Shown piece after piece: positions 8,572 through 16,465 of a stretch of 64,000 nt of DNA. The stretch is taken from positions 1 through 64,000 of the forward strand of contig JAWQFQ010000026.1 in NCBI GenBank assembly GCA_035967975.1, in the 5' to 3' direction. The position numbers and the translations under genes are program-made. The notes under the pieces were generated by a model that did no database searches, was not told where the DNA came from, and worked only from the letters and a program-made list of their open reading frames with translations. Origin of the DNA: Scytonema sp035967975 (GTDB lineage: Bacteria; Cyanobacteriota; Cyanobacteriia; Cyanobacteriales; Nostocaceae). Numbering within the stretch: the stretch's first letter is position 1; every line of letters begins with the position of its first letter.

Positions 8572-8880
8572 ATGAAAAAGAAAAACTTGCAGCCGAAACA
8601 AACTGCTCCCGTTGCTCGTGACAACACAGCTTCCAGTCCTACCTCACCCTGCGTGGGAAATGGGGGAGTGGTTCCCCACTACAGTCCGTGGCCAGGGGAC
8701 CCCTTTGCAGGGGATGATGGGGGGACTAGTTACACCCATCATACCAGTTACCTCAAAAAAGTCAAACCCTTTTTCCACTTCTATTGGCGCACGATTTGCT
8801 TCAACAAACTGATGAACAACCTGTGCCAATTCGTCGTTTTCCGATACCTGGCACGGGGGTGGTGCGAAATGGGACTTTGA
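8572..8880 (+). CDS. Cyanobactin-like precursor peptide 3 with lost stop codon
   Basis: Leader MKKKNLQPKQTAPVARD, a variable middle ending VVPHYSPWPGDP, and recognition sequence FAGDD (residues 45-49). In copies 1 and 2 the gene stops right after FAGDDA(K/E). Here the same DNA has become GATGATGGGGGGACTAGT, so the stop is lost and the frame continues for 53 residues through sequence that is noncoding after the other copies (ending CEMGL, total 102). Whether the long tail blocks processing is unknown; macrocyclases of the PatG type tolerate some follower variation. AAGGAA precedes the ATG. It has its own copy of the upstream element. Confidence 0.72.
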   Translation: MKKKNLQPKQTAPVARDNTASSPTSPCVGNGGVVPHYSPWPGDPFAGDDGGTSYTHHTSYLKKVKPFFHFYWRTICFNKLMNNLCQFVVFRYLARGWCEMGL

Positions 8881-8937
8881 TTTTTTGGAGTTGGTGGTTG
8901 AACTAAAGTCCGTGAGATGAACCCCAGCCAATAACTT

Positions 8938-9013
8938 GCTACCCCAGTGGCATCGGGTTGGGGGGATCAACCAGTGCTTGAAATTACAGCCAACCACTTT
9001 TTAAACATCCTCT
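8938..9013. repeat. Degraded terminator followed by MITE end
   Basis: GTGGCATCGGGTTGGGG is the right arm of the precursor terminator with the left arm disrupted. It is followed by GATCAACCAGTGCTTGAAATTACAGCC and ACTTTTTAAACATCCTCTA. This same end occurs at 32080-32131 and its inverse at 46787-46805, so it is one end of a small transposable element. Confidence 0.6.
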
Positions 9014-9082
9014 AAATGAAATGCAATAAGCTTTTGACTTATCGCACTTACAATATTGTTACTTCAATTAAAAAATATACTT

Positions 9083-9388
9083 CTACGAAAGCGTTACAGC
9101 TTTAACATCAATTGTAGTCGCTGTTTGAGGAGAATTTGATTCAGCAGGAGCGACTTTTTTACGCTTTTTCAACTCTTCTATAAGAATTTGGGAAGCTTCT
9201 GCAACGACAAAGCTAGCAATCAGACCATCATCTACCCAGCCTAATATAGGGATAATATCTGGTGAAATATCTAACGGACTGATTAAATAGAATAAACCAG
9301 CAACGATTGCTAGAAACCGATATTTAGGATTGCGTAAAACTTTACGGATAGCATTTTGAAATATTTGGGTAAAAAATTTCTTTCTCAT
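9083..9388 (-). CDS. DUF1232 (YkvA-like) membrane protein
   Basis: A 101-residue protein with the DUF1232 signature YLISPLDISPDIIPILGWVDDGLIA across residues 36-60, a hydrophobic hairpin seen in YkvA-like proteins. The N-terminus is basic and the C-terminus is a Ser/Thr-rich tail after a lysine patch. Family members are small membrane proteins without an established biochemical role. It starts at ATG 9388 and stands alone between the precursor region and the P450 gene. Confidence 0.85.
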   Translation of the reverse strand: MRKKFFTQIFQNAIRKVLRNPKYRFLAIVAGLFYLISPLDISPDIIPILGWVDDGLIASFVVAEASQILIEELKKRKKVAPAESNSPQTATTIDVKAVTLS

Positions 9389-9480
9389 TCAAGACCCTCT
9401 GACTCATGACATTATCTTGGCAAATTTCCTAATCAAAGTAGAAGTGTAGATAACCGCTAAATTTGTGGTAAAAACTGTCC

Positions 9481-9692
9481 CTGCATGAGTATGTTCGGTA
9501 AGTACTAGTACTCAACCACATTAATTTCGACAGGTACCAAGAAACCCGGTTTCTTCAAGAAACTGGGTTTCTGAAGAACGCAGCTCCTTAAAATATCTAG
9601 CAAAAATATGCACATAACCTCATGCTACCTTGTCAAACTCAATATAGAGGTGCTTCAGTCCCCGCATGAGTATGTTCGGTAAGTACTGGTAA
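9481..9692. repeat. 25-bp direct repeat flanking the P450 3' end
   Basis: GCATGAGTATGTTCGGTAAG followed by TACTRGTA occurs at 9483 in the spacer and again at 9663 inside the 3' part of the P450 gene. It looks like a short local duplication of coding sequence. Confidence 0.6.
9541..9571. repeat. GAAACCCGG palindrome, copy 1
   Basis: GAAACCCGGTTTCTT paired with AAGAAACTGGGTTTC. The same hairpin family is found at 31224, 37817 and 40702. It sits 3' of the P450 gene and may act as a transcription end. Confidence 0.7.
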
Positions 9693-10864
9693 TCTTCTTG
9701 TGCCAAGCGGATGTTCTTCAGCCGTAACAGCAAACGCTCATAGGCAATCTGCATTTCTTTACGAGCAAGCATAGCGCCCAAACAAAAATGAATACCATAA
9801 CCAAAAGACAAATGATTGCTGGCATTATGACGACACACATCCAAACGCTCACCTTCTTGAAATTTCATAGGATCGCGGTTAGCAGCATCGAAGCGAACCA
9901 TGACCAAAGACCCAGCTTTGAGATCGACGTCTCCGAGTTTTGTATCTTGTGTCACAACTCGCCACATTCCTGCTGTCGGACTTTCCATCCGTAGAACTTC
10001 TTCCACAAAGTTCTCAATCAGGGAAACATCTGTTTGTAGCAACTTCATCTGCTCTTGATTCTTTGCCAGCAGCAACATTCCACCCGCGAGCGCACTGGTG
10101 ACAGTTTCATTACCTGCGACTAGTATTTGCTGAATTATACTTAGCAGCTCCGCAGTGTTGAGCGATCGCTCTCCAACCACCTTCGCCTGTACCAAGTCGG
10201 TGATTAAATCATCCTGAGGCTGTTGTTGGCGTGATTCTATCACATCATGAAAATAATGCTGAAAAGCAACGATCTCTTTAGCACACTCAATCTCCTGCTC
10301 TTTAGAGAGTATGTGACCTAGGCGTGCAATAAAAGCATCAGACCATTTCTTGAACTTCGGCAGATCTGCTTGTGGCACACCTAACTGCTGAGCAATAACT
10401 TTGATAGGTAGGGGTACGGCAAACTCACTCACGAATTCACACTTGCTCTGAGTGATGAAACTGTCGATGAGTTCATCAACAATCTGCTGAATCAAGTCAT
10501 GCATTTTGTTGACACGCGACGAAGTGAATGCTTTATTCACTAGCGCTCGGAATCGCTCGTGTTCTGGCAGATCTGCCGTCAGGAGGGTATTCATCTGAGG
10601 CCAACCTTGAGCATAAATTTTCTCCAACTCGTCATCAATTTCTGTTTTGCCAGCCAGTAAAGTAGAGAAATTGCTAGAAAATACTCTTGTATCCTTAAGA
10701 ACTTCTACCACTAATTCATACCGGGTCACAAGAAAGAGCTTGACGTTTGTCCTAGGACTGGGTAACTCCATAACTGGTGCTTGCTCTTGTGCCAGCTTGT
10801 AGAATTCATAAGGGCACACAAGCACTTCAGGGTCAAAGAAGTTGTAGTCCGACAGATGTTTCAT
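9620..10864 (-). CDS. Cytochrome P450
   Basis: A 414-residue soluble bacterial P450. The I-helix motif AGNETV (250-255) carries the oxygen-activation Glu-Thr, the ExxR motif is EVLR (289-292), and the heme-binding loop is FGYGIHFCLGA with Cys361 as the thiolate ligand. Length and motifs are complete, so it should be an active monooxygenase fed by separate ferredoxin partners. The substrate cannot be inferred; no terpene synthase or polyketide gene is nearby. The start is ATG 10864 (MKHLSDYNFF). It may belong functionally with the natural-product genes to its left, but distance and strand do not prove this. Confidence 0.92.
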   Translation of the reverse strand: MKHLSDYNFFDPEVLVCPYEFYKLAQEQAPVMELPSPRTNVKLFLVTRYELVVEVLKDTRVFSSNFSTLLAGKTEIDDELEKIYAQGWPQMNTLLTADLPEHERFRALVNKAFTSSRVNKMHDLIQQIVDELIDSFITQSKCEFVSEFAVPLPIKVIAQQLGVPQADLPKFKKWSDAFIARLGHILSKEQEIECAKEIVAFQHYFHDVIESRQQQPQDDLITDLVQAKVVGERSLNTAELLSIIQQILVAGNETVTSALAGGMLLLAKNQEQMKLLQTDVSLIENFVEEVLRMESPTAGMWRVVTQDTKLGDVDLKAGSLVMVRFDAANRDPMKFQEGERLDVCRHNASNHLSFGYGIHFCLGAMLARKEMQIAYERLLLRLKNIRLAQEDYQYLPNILMRGLKHLYIEFDKVA

Positions 10865-11243
10865 GCTTTTGATGGCGCTCAGCGATAGTTTGCTTTGAGT
10901 CAGTGTGCAGTCAACATCATTTTAACAAGTTAAAGCAAACCAGTGCGTGTTTCAAAATATGCAAGACTGGAAATCTTTGCTACTAAACAGCCCTTTAACG
11001 CTCAAATTTTTGTATCGGTTGACAACGGTAATTTTGAGAACATCATGTTCTATAGCGGTTCTCAGTTGGGTGCAATACACGTTGGAGGGTGAACAACCGT
11101 ACCCTGCTCTAAGGCTCCGCTAACGCCCCTACATTGGTCTTGATATCACTGTATTGGATTCAAGTGAGAAGCGCTCAAAAGCCTTGTTTTTGCATTGTAA
11201 ATAAAAGTTTTTTGACTTAACCCAGTAAAAACTTGCAATCGCT
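10865..11243. other. Intergenic spacer with a dispersed repeat
   Basis: Contains a second copy of the CTATAGCGGTTCTCA repeat at 11051 and a GGCTCCGCTAACGCCCCTACA fragment. I see no gene here. Confidence 0.5.
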
Positions 11244-11384
11244 CTACATCTTTTGGAGGACAACAAATCCGTTGGCTGGTATAATCACGGAAATTCGACC
11301 ATTATTTGCAGGGATGCTTGCGCCCAAGTTGCCAACGTTATATCCTCCATATCGCTCGGCATCACTGTTAAAAATTTCTTGCCA
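11244..11384 (-). pseudogene. C-terminal fragment of alpha-amylase-family (branching-enzyme-like) gene
   Basis: Forty-six codons on the minus strand read WQEIFNSDAERYGGYNVGN and end IIPANGFVVLQKM before a TAG. This is the all-beta C-terminal domain of GH13 enzymes such as 1,4-alpha-glucan branching enzyme. Nothing of the catalytic barrel precedes it. The join to the relaxase fragment lies within about ten bases of 11385. Confidence 0.7.
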
Positions 11385-11391
11385 CGAAGAG

Positions 11392-11584
11392 ATGGGCTTT
11401 GACAGCAACCAGTACGTAGTCTACAGACACCATAACACCCAACACGACCACATCCACAATCTGCGCCAGTCGCATTCGTTTAGATAACGGCAAGATAGTT
11501 CATGATAGCTGGGGCTACAAACGCAGCGAAGCTATTATTCGGCAAATAGAACGAGATTATGGCTTACAACCAACTTACTCATGA
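11392..11584 (+). pseudogene. Relaxase (mobilization nuclease) fragment with frameshift
   Basis: The first frame reads GFDSNQYVVYRHHNTQHDHIH, the histidine triad region of MobA/VirD2-type relaxases. At 11461 the frame shifts by one base and continues CASRIRLDNGKIVHDSWGY and ends DYGLQPTYS with TGA at 11582. The N-terminal catalytic tyrosine region and the rest of the C-terminus are missing. It is a relic of a mobilizable plasmid or integrated element. Confidence 0.7.
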
Positions 11585-11703
11585 GTCTTGAGGTAATCGA
11601 AGTTTCAACAGCAGCAATCGATTTCTACAAAAATCGCAGAATCTCTACTGTTGAAATGGAGAATAAAGTATGGGTTGAGTATAACGATAACACCTTTCTA
11701 TAG
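11581..11703 (+). CDS. 40-residue ORF overlapping the relaxase fragment by ATGA
   Basis: Starts MSLEVIEVSTAAIDFYKNRR and ends VWVEYNDNTFL. The ATG overlaps the relaxase-frame TGA in an ATGA, which is how translationally coupled genes are arranged. I recognise no family. It may be a surviving cargo gene of the lost mobile element, or chance. Confidence 0.3.
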   Translation: MSLEVIEVSTAAIDFYKNRRISTVEMENKVWVEYNDNTFL

Positions 11704-11740
11704 AGTTCAAGCATATAACAAGGGTTATGGTCAATATAGC

Positions 11741-13816
11741 TCAACCAATCCGCCAAACTAATGCGTAGGACTGTGGAACGCCTGTTACCCTATAGGCACG
11801 CACCAAAATGTCAACTTTCCCATTTGGAACATTTTCCCAGATTACCTGTTCCACATTGTTTTGTCGGTCAAATTCCATTGATGAAGGATCTATGTTTCCA
11901 TGTCGCTCTTGACCACCAGCTCGCACAATTAAATCCAGATCATTTTGCAAAGCCTTACCTGGTGGATCAGTCCAAACTAACGTTACTTTTAAGATTTGGT
12001 TTGCTGAAGTAATACTGATTTCAGTTACTTCCTCTTCTTCTGTATCTAGCTCAGTACTTTCATCTTTAAAGTTGACCTGCTCATTGTCTGCAAATGGACC
12101 AACCGTTGCTGCTAAATCCACCCGACCAAATCCTTGAGAAAAATCAGGAATTCCTGAGGTTTCAGGGGGATTATACTTACCAAGTAGTGGCTTTGCCCCA
12201 TTAATTAACATAGCCTTTACCAGAGCTGCACTCGGCTGATGATTGCAAATCTTTTGAAAATACTCCCTGACTACGGCTGCACAACCGGCAACTAATGGAG
12301 TTGCCATACTCGTTCCACCATCGAAGGCATACAATTGATCCTCAGATTTCCCCCAAAATGGCCCAATCGAAGCATCTCTCGATAAAGTAGACAAAATGGA
12401 AGTTCCTGGTGCAACCAAATCTGGCTTATATCTTCCACGTTGGTCATCCTTGGCTGGTCCTCGACCACTAAAAGGTGCTATGCCTTCTACGTTATTTGCC
12501 CAACTATCACTAGCAATCGGGTCAACAGGATAGCTTTTTGGCCATATTTCTCCATAACGCTTTGAAAAGTCAGGTCTCAAATTTTCTGATGCGCCTACAG
12601 TAATGCAGTTTTTGGCAGTTCCAGGTGCAGTCATCGAGCCTAGTTCAATGCTTCCAGTTCTGCCCCGATCTGCCCCTTCATTACCCGCAGCGAAGCAGAT
12701 AACCATATCTCTATACTTATATACAAACTGATCAACTTGCCAAGATTGCGTGGTATACTCTCCCTTGGAGCCATTCGTTCCCCAAGAATTATTATGGACT
12801 CGAACACCATCATCATAGGGTTGCTGAAACAAGGTTGTAAGATCCAACGGCAATCCACCAGGTCGTCCTTGTCTATCCAAAATTGACTGCATGATGAGCT
12901 GAGCCTTCGGTGCAGTACCCCGTACATAACCTCCTATAGCCTCAGATTTACCATCTGCTAATACTGATCCTGCTACATGAGTACCATGACCATTTGGATC
13001 GTTAGCATTTCCTGGGATTCGTTGAATTTGACCATCTCTAACCTCGACTCTATCTGGTCTGCCTAAACTGTAAAGTTTGAGAACCCTGCCTGAAAATGCT
13101 GGATGAACATCCTGGGTCGAACCTTTGTCAAAACCGGTGTCACAAACTGCAACAATTTGCCCTTCTCCTTGCAAGTTACATTGCAGATTAGTTTGCTCTG
13201 CTCTAATAATTCTAGCTGCTACGTTGTTAAGGAATGTTGGCTCGTTATATGTTTCGATATGCCGTACCTCATCAATATCAGCAAGCTTATCAAGATGTTC
13301 AGGACGAACATGAAGCCGAACTGAGTTACCACTAATTTCAATGTCACTAGGACTTAAGTTTGCGGCAGCTGCCAAACGGTCTTGAATTTCATTAGGAGAG
13401 ACATTGTTATGAAACACTACTTCTACTTGTTTCGTCTCGTGTGACATTGAAGTATCGATCTCACCCAGAGCAAGGAGATTTTGATCTGTTAATTCTCCTG
13501 ATGAACTACGTAACTCTGGATTGACCTTGAAATCTTTCAAATATACATTAGCCCAGGTAATATATGACAAAGCTCGAATAGGTTGTAGATCTATTGGTAG
13601 ATAGTGACAGATATATGTATTGTCTGGAACGTATTCCATAATCTCAACTCCTAATCCTACCAACTCTTCTTTTTGAGTTCGATTAAGTGGTTGATTTGTT
13701 TGGATAAGAATGTAGTTTGAATCGACACTATCTTCTACATTAAACCCTGCAAAAGCCAATGCAGGAGTTTGTTCTTCTGGTTCGATAGAGATGCCATTGA
13801 TCGTAATTTTCGTCAT
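11741..13816 (-). CDS. Subtilisin-like serine protease with C-terminal beta-domain
   Basis: A 691-residue S8 protease. Residues 1-200 are an extended N-terminal region that includes two repeats resembling inhibitor-type propeptides. The catalytic residues are Asp226 (VAVCDTGFD), His277 (NGHGTHVAGSV) and Ser503 (GGTSMATPLVAG), with Asn379 (AAGNE) as oxyanion residue. Residues 590-691 form a beta-rich domain (VTLVWTDPPG, NDLDLIV), as in KP-43-like subtilases. No signal peptide is visible, so it may act inside the cell. I start at ATG 13816, four bases after the upstream gene's stop; the longer GTG 13870 frame would overlap that gene. It is distinct from the PatA-like protease. Confidence 0.88.
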   Translation of the reverse strand: MTKITINGISIEPEEQTPALAFAGFNVEDSVDSNYILIQTNQPLNRTQKEELVGLGVEIMEYVPDNTYICHYLPIDLQPIRALSYITWANVYLKDFKVNPELRSSSGELTDQNLLALGEIDTSMSHETKQVEVVFHNNVSPNEIQDRLAAAANLSPSDIEISGNSVRLHVRPEHLDKLADIDEVRHIETYNEPTFLNNVAARIIRAEQTNLQCNLQGEGQIVAVCDTGFDKGSTQDVHPAFSGRVLKLYSLGRPDRVEVRDGQIQRIPGNANDPNGHGTHVAGSVLADGKSEAIGGYVRGTAPKAQLIMQSILDRQGRPGGLPLDLTTLFQQPYDDGVRVHNNSWGTNGSKGEYTTQSWQVDQFVYKYRDMVICFAAGNEGADRGRTGSIELGSMTAPGTAKNCITVGASENLRPDFSKRYGEIWPKSYPVDPIASDSWANNVEGIAPFSGRGPAKDDQRGRYKPDLVAPGTSILSTLSRDASIGPFWGKSEDQLYAFDGGTSMATPLVAGCAAVVREYFQKICNHQPSAALVKAMLINGAKPLLGKYNPPETSGIPDFSQGFGRVDLAATVGPFADNEQVNFKDESTELDTEEEEVTEISITSANQILKVTLVWTDPPGKALQNDLDLIVRAGGQERHGNIDPSSMEFDRQNNVEQVIWENVPNGKVDILVRAYRVTGVPQSYALVWRIG

Positions 13817-13820
13817 AGTT

Positions 13821-15200
13821 TTATTCAAGTAAGTTTGCGTCAATAATTTTGTGATTCCAGGTAAATTCACAGTAGCCTAATCTTTTAGCAGCCTGCTCCT
13901 CTTCTGGAGATAATTCCTTCCATTTTTTATTTTCTGATTCTGAATAGACTAATAATTTTCCATTCCATTGTTCTGGTGTCCATCCCAATATTCCCCATAA
14001 ATTTTGGATATTTATATCTAATTTATTCCATTCATACTTTTTCCAATAAATATGGATATTACCTGATCTAAGAGCATCAGATATACTAGGACTATTCCAG
14101 TTATCTTCACAGTAATTTAATTTTTTTGCTGCTTGTTTTTCTTTCAGCGTAAGCTCATTCCAACTTTTATAATATGACAGTGGATAAACCGATTCTGGCC
14201 CTTCCCAATTGGAACAATTCCATCCCAAAATTTCTAGTAATCCCTGAATCTGTGGATCAAACTCATCCCATCCAAAGCTACTCCAATATTCATTTGGATT
14301 ACCTACTCTGATAGAGTCAGCCAAACTAGGAATAATGTTTAAGCATGATTCATCATTAATAACAGCAGAAAACTGCAAAGCTCCTTGGGTTGAGTTTTCA
14401 TCCAGCCAATCACGTACTAGCTTGATGTGTGTTTTAATTACAAGTTCAGCATAATTTACCCAATGTTCTACGTAAAATTTTAGGATTATTTTTGTGATTT
14501 TAAAGAAAGTCTCTGTTGATGTTCTTTTTCTGCCATGCTCAATAATAGCTACATTGCTTTGATAAATAAAAACGATAAGATTATTATTAGTTGCTTGAAC
14601 TGTATTCTGAACAAATAAAGTTTGGCTCTGCCAGCTATCACGCCGAGATACAGCTGCCTGAATCAATTGATACAGACTCATTCTAACTCTACCTCTATCT
14701 GCATCTGTAATGCCTTGGTAGTAGTTAACAATATCATCAACAACTCTATTCCAATCCTCATTGACTCTTCTATATTCTTCATTTGACGAAGGATATACCT
14801 CAAAGAAAGGAGAGCTTGTTAACGTATTTACATAATCTATGAATGCACTATAGTTTCCTTCTTGCAATGGTGCAGCAGGATTAAAACCTGTAGAAATCCT
14901 AGCCATATCCATTACAGTGGTACATCCCGTTGCGGGGCTATCTTTAAATGCTTTTAGCAGCACTTCATATTGTTCTGGTGTTGCTTGTATTCCACCAGCA
15001 GATAAAACTTTACGTAGTGCATCATCTTTTGCCAATACTAATCTCCAATCACCTGCTATTTGGGCATTTGCGACAACAGGTTGCTCAACTCCAATAATTG
15101 CCGCCATAGAAATATTTTTCTCCTTGTTACCAGAAGCAGGTTGAATTTCAATTGGATTATGCAAAGCACACCAAATTTTTATTCGTTCTAATTCTTTCAT
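13821..15200 (-). CDS. Unknown protein A: shared domain plus two Trp-rich repeats
   Basis: A 459-residue protein with no family I recognise. Residues 1-272 are paralogous to the whole downstream-strand neighbour at 15584-16465: both have an N-terminal WC motif, PATGCTTVMDMARI (89-102 here), SRRD or SRKD, and end ...LVRDWLDENST. Residues 293-369 and 373-449 are two copies of a repeat with the pattern YW..(F/Y).W, ILGW, W.EL, AAK.L.YCE..WN. No signal peptide or clear membrane helix is present. The 4-base gap to the protease gene indicates co-transcription. The charged, helix-rich middle and the protease neighbour make a proteolytically processed partner possible, but this is inference. Confidence 0.75.
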   Translation of the reverse strand: MKELERIKIWCALHNPIEIQPASGNKEKNISMAAIIGVEQPVVANAQIAGDWRLVLAKDDALRKVLSAGGIQATPEQYEVLLKAFKDSPATGCTTVMDMARISTGFNPAAPLQEGNYSAFIDYVNTLTSSPFFEVYPSSNEEYRRVNEDWNRVVDDIVNYYQGITDADRGRVRMSLYQLIQAAVSRRDSWQSQTLFVQNTVQATNNNLIVFIYQSNVAIIEHGRKRTSTETFFKITKIILKFYVEHWVNYAELVIKTHIKLVRDWLDENSTQGALQFSAVINDESCLNIIPSLADSIRVGNPNEYWSSFGWDEFDPQIQGLLEILGWNCSNWEGPESVYPLSYYKSWNELTLKEKQAAKKLNYCEDNWNSPSISDALRSGNIHIYWKKYEWNKLDINIQNLWGILGWTPEQWNGKLLVYSESENKKWKELSPEEEQAAKRLGYCEFTWNHKIIDANLLE

Positions 15201-15583
15201 TTGAACCTAGCTCAATCTTTTTCTAAGGTAGAAAATTAGATATTATTTATAAAGTAAATCTTTGGATAACAAGACGATGCAGCATGATAGGAGTCATGAG
15301 AGTATATATGCAGCTTCAATCATTTCTGTAAGAATTTCATATTTACAGATAGTTGCTATCAGTAACTGCCTGCAAAATTTATTGTTAAGTTAGATTTATT
15401 TAACAATAAACGTCGGCTAAAACCAAATTCAAACAGTGTTCCAAATTTTCGGACGAGTCTATAGCAATCCTATTTGAGATGTAAACAGCAAAACTCTGGA
15501 AGGCTTGTAAATGAAAGCTGCGACAAATGTATTGTTTGTAATTCATTTAGGATTGCTATATTACTTCTAGACGAGGTACAGGA
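15201..15583. other. Intergenic spacer between paralogues
   Basis: AT-rich, with no gene, hairpin or repeat that I can support. Confidence 0.5.
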
Positions 15584-16465
15584 TTAAGAGAAGCAAGTCA
15601 AATTAGTTTTCACATCACCTCCCTTGGTAGTGTTGTCATCCAACCAATCTGATATTAATTTTACATGGCGATTCATGACCATTTCTGCATATGCAGGCCA
15701 CGTCTCCTTTTGAAAAGTCAATCTTGCCTTGATAATTGTGATGTCAGTTTGCTTCGAGGTACTGCCCTTGCTTTCGCTTTCTTCTAACGAGATACTACTA
15801 GAGTAGATGAAAACCTGAACTTCCTTTGCCAAGTCTATAGTACTTTGTGCAAATAAGTTTTTTGTTTGTCGGGTATCTTTACGACTTGTGGCAGCTTTTG
15901 CCATCTCTTCTAGACTTTTCCTGATAGAATCTTTGCTTTGGGATTCAATTCCTTCGTATAGATCAACAATAGTCTTAATTGCGTTGCCCCAATCCCGTTC
16001 TCCTCTGTGATAATCATCACGACTTGACTCATTCAGGAAGAAAAAGGGAGCTTTCATAATCCTGACAACATAATCTTCGAAAGCCTTCTCTTGTTTCTGA
16101 CGCTCCTCTTTAGGATCTTCGGGCTTACTAAGTGGATTAAACCCTGCTGCAATTCTTGCCATGTCCATCACAGTAGTACATCCTGTGGCTGGATTACTCT
16201 TGAATGTCTCCAACAACTGGTTATATTGAAATACAGATAATGATTGCCCAGTAGAAGGTAAACGACTAGAAAAAATTTTGTCTTGCTCTAAGGCATTCTC
16301 TAAACCACTGCCAGTAACCATAGCACCAGATACAACAGTAGGAGGCTCAATCCCAGACATACCGCTAAAAGAAAAGAAGGTTGATTCTTCTCTTTGAGCA
16401 TTAGCTGGATCATTCATAGTACACCAGTAATTCACCTTCTCTAACTCTTCTGGAATCGTTATCAT
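15584..16465 (-). CDS. Unknown protein B: paralogue of protein A without repeats
   Basis: A 293-residue protein aligned end to end with the first 272 residues of protein A. Shared blocks are YWCTMNDP, NPATGCTTVMDMARI (92-105), the SRKD..Q..LFAQ segment and HVKLISDWLDDNTT. Between them the two have diverged strongly. It lacks the two Trp-rich repeats. GAGG sits ten bases before ATG 16465. With the S8 protease and protein A it makes a three-gene same-strand set. The conserved Cys-Thr-Thr in PATGCTT is a candidate functional site, unproven. Confidence 0.72.
   Translation of the reverse strand: MITIPEELEKVNYWCTMNDPANAQREESTFFSFSGMSGIEPPTVVSGAMVTGSGLENALEQDKIFSSRLPSTGQSLSVFQYNQLLETFKSNPATGCTTVMDMARIAAGFNPLSKPEDPKEERQKQEKAFEDYVVRIMKAPFFFLNESSRDDYHRGERDWGNAIKTIVDLYEGIESQSKDSIRKSLEEMAKAATSRKDTRQTKNLFAQSTIDLAKEVQVFIYSSSISLEESESKGSTSKQTDITIIKARLTFQKETWPAYAEMVMNRHVKLISDWLDDNTTKGGDVKTNLTCFS

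Noticed and set aside
8644..8997. Minus-strand frame of 117 codons over precursor 3
   Set aside because: It overlaps the precursor and starts inside a repeat. Only its middle 27 codons show a coding signature; that part is reported as a finding, not as a gene.
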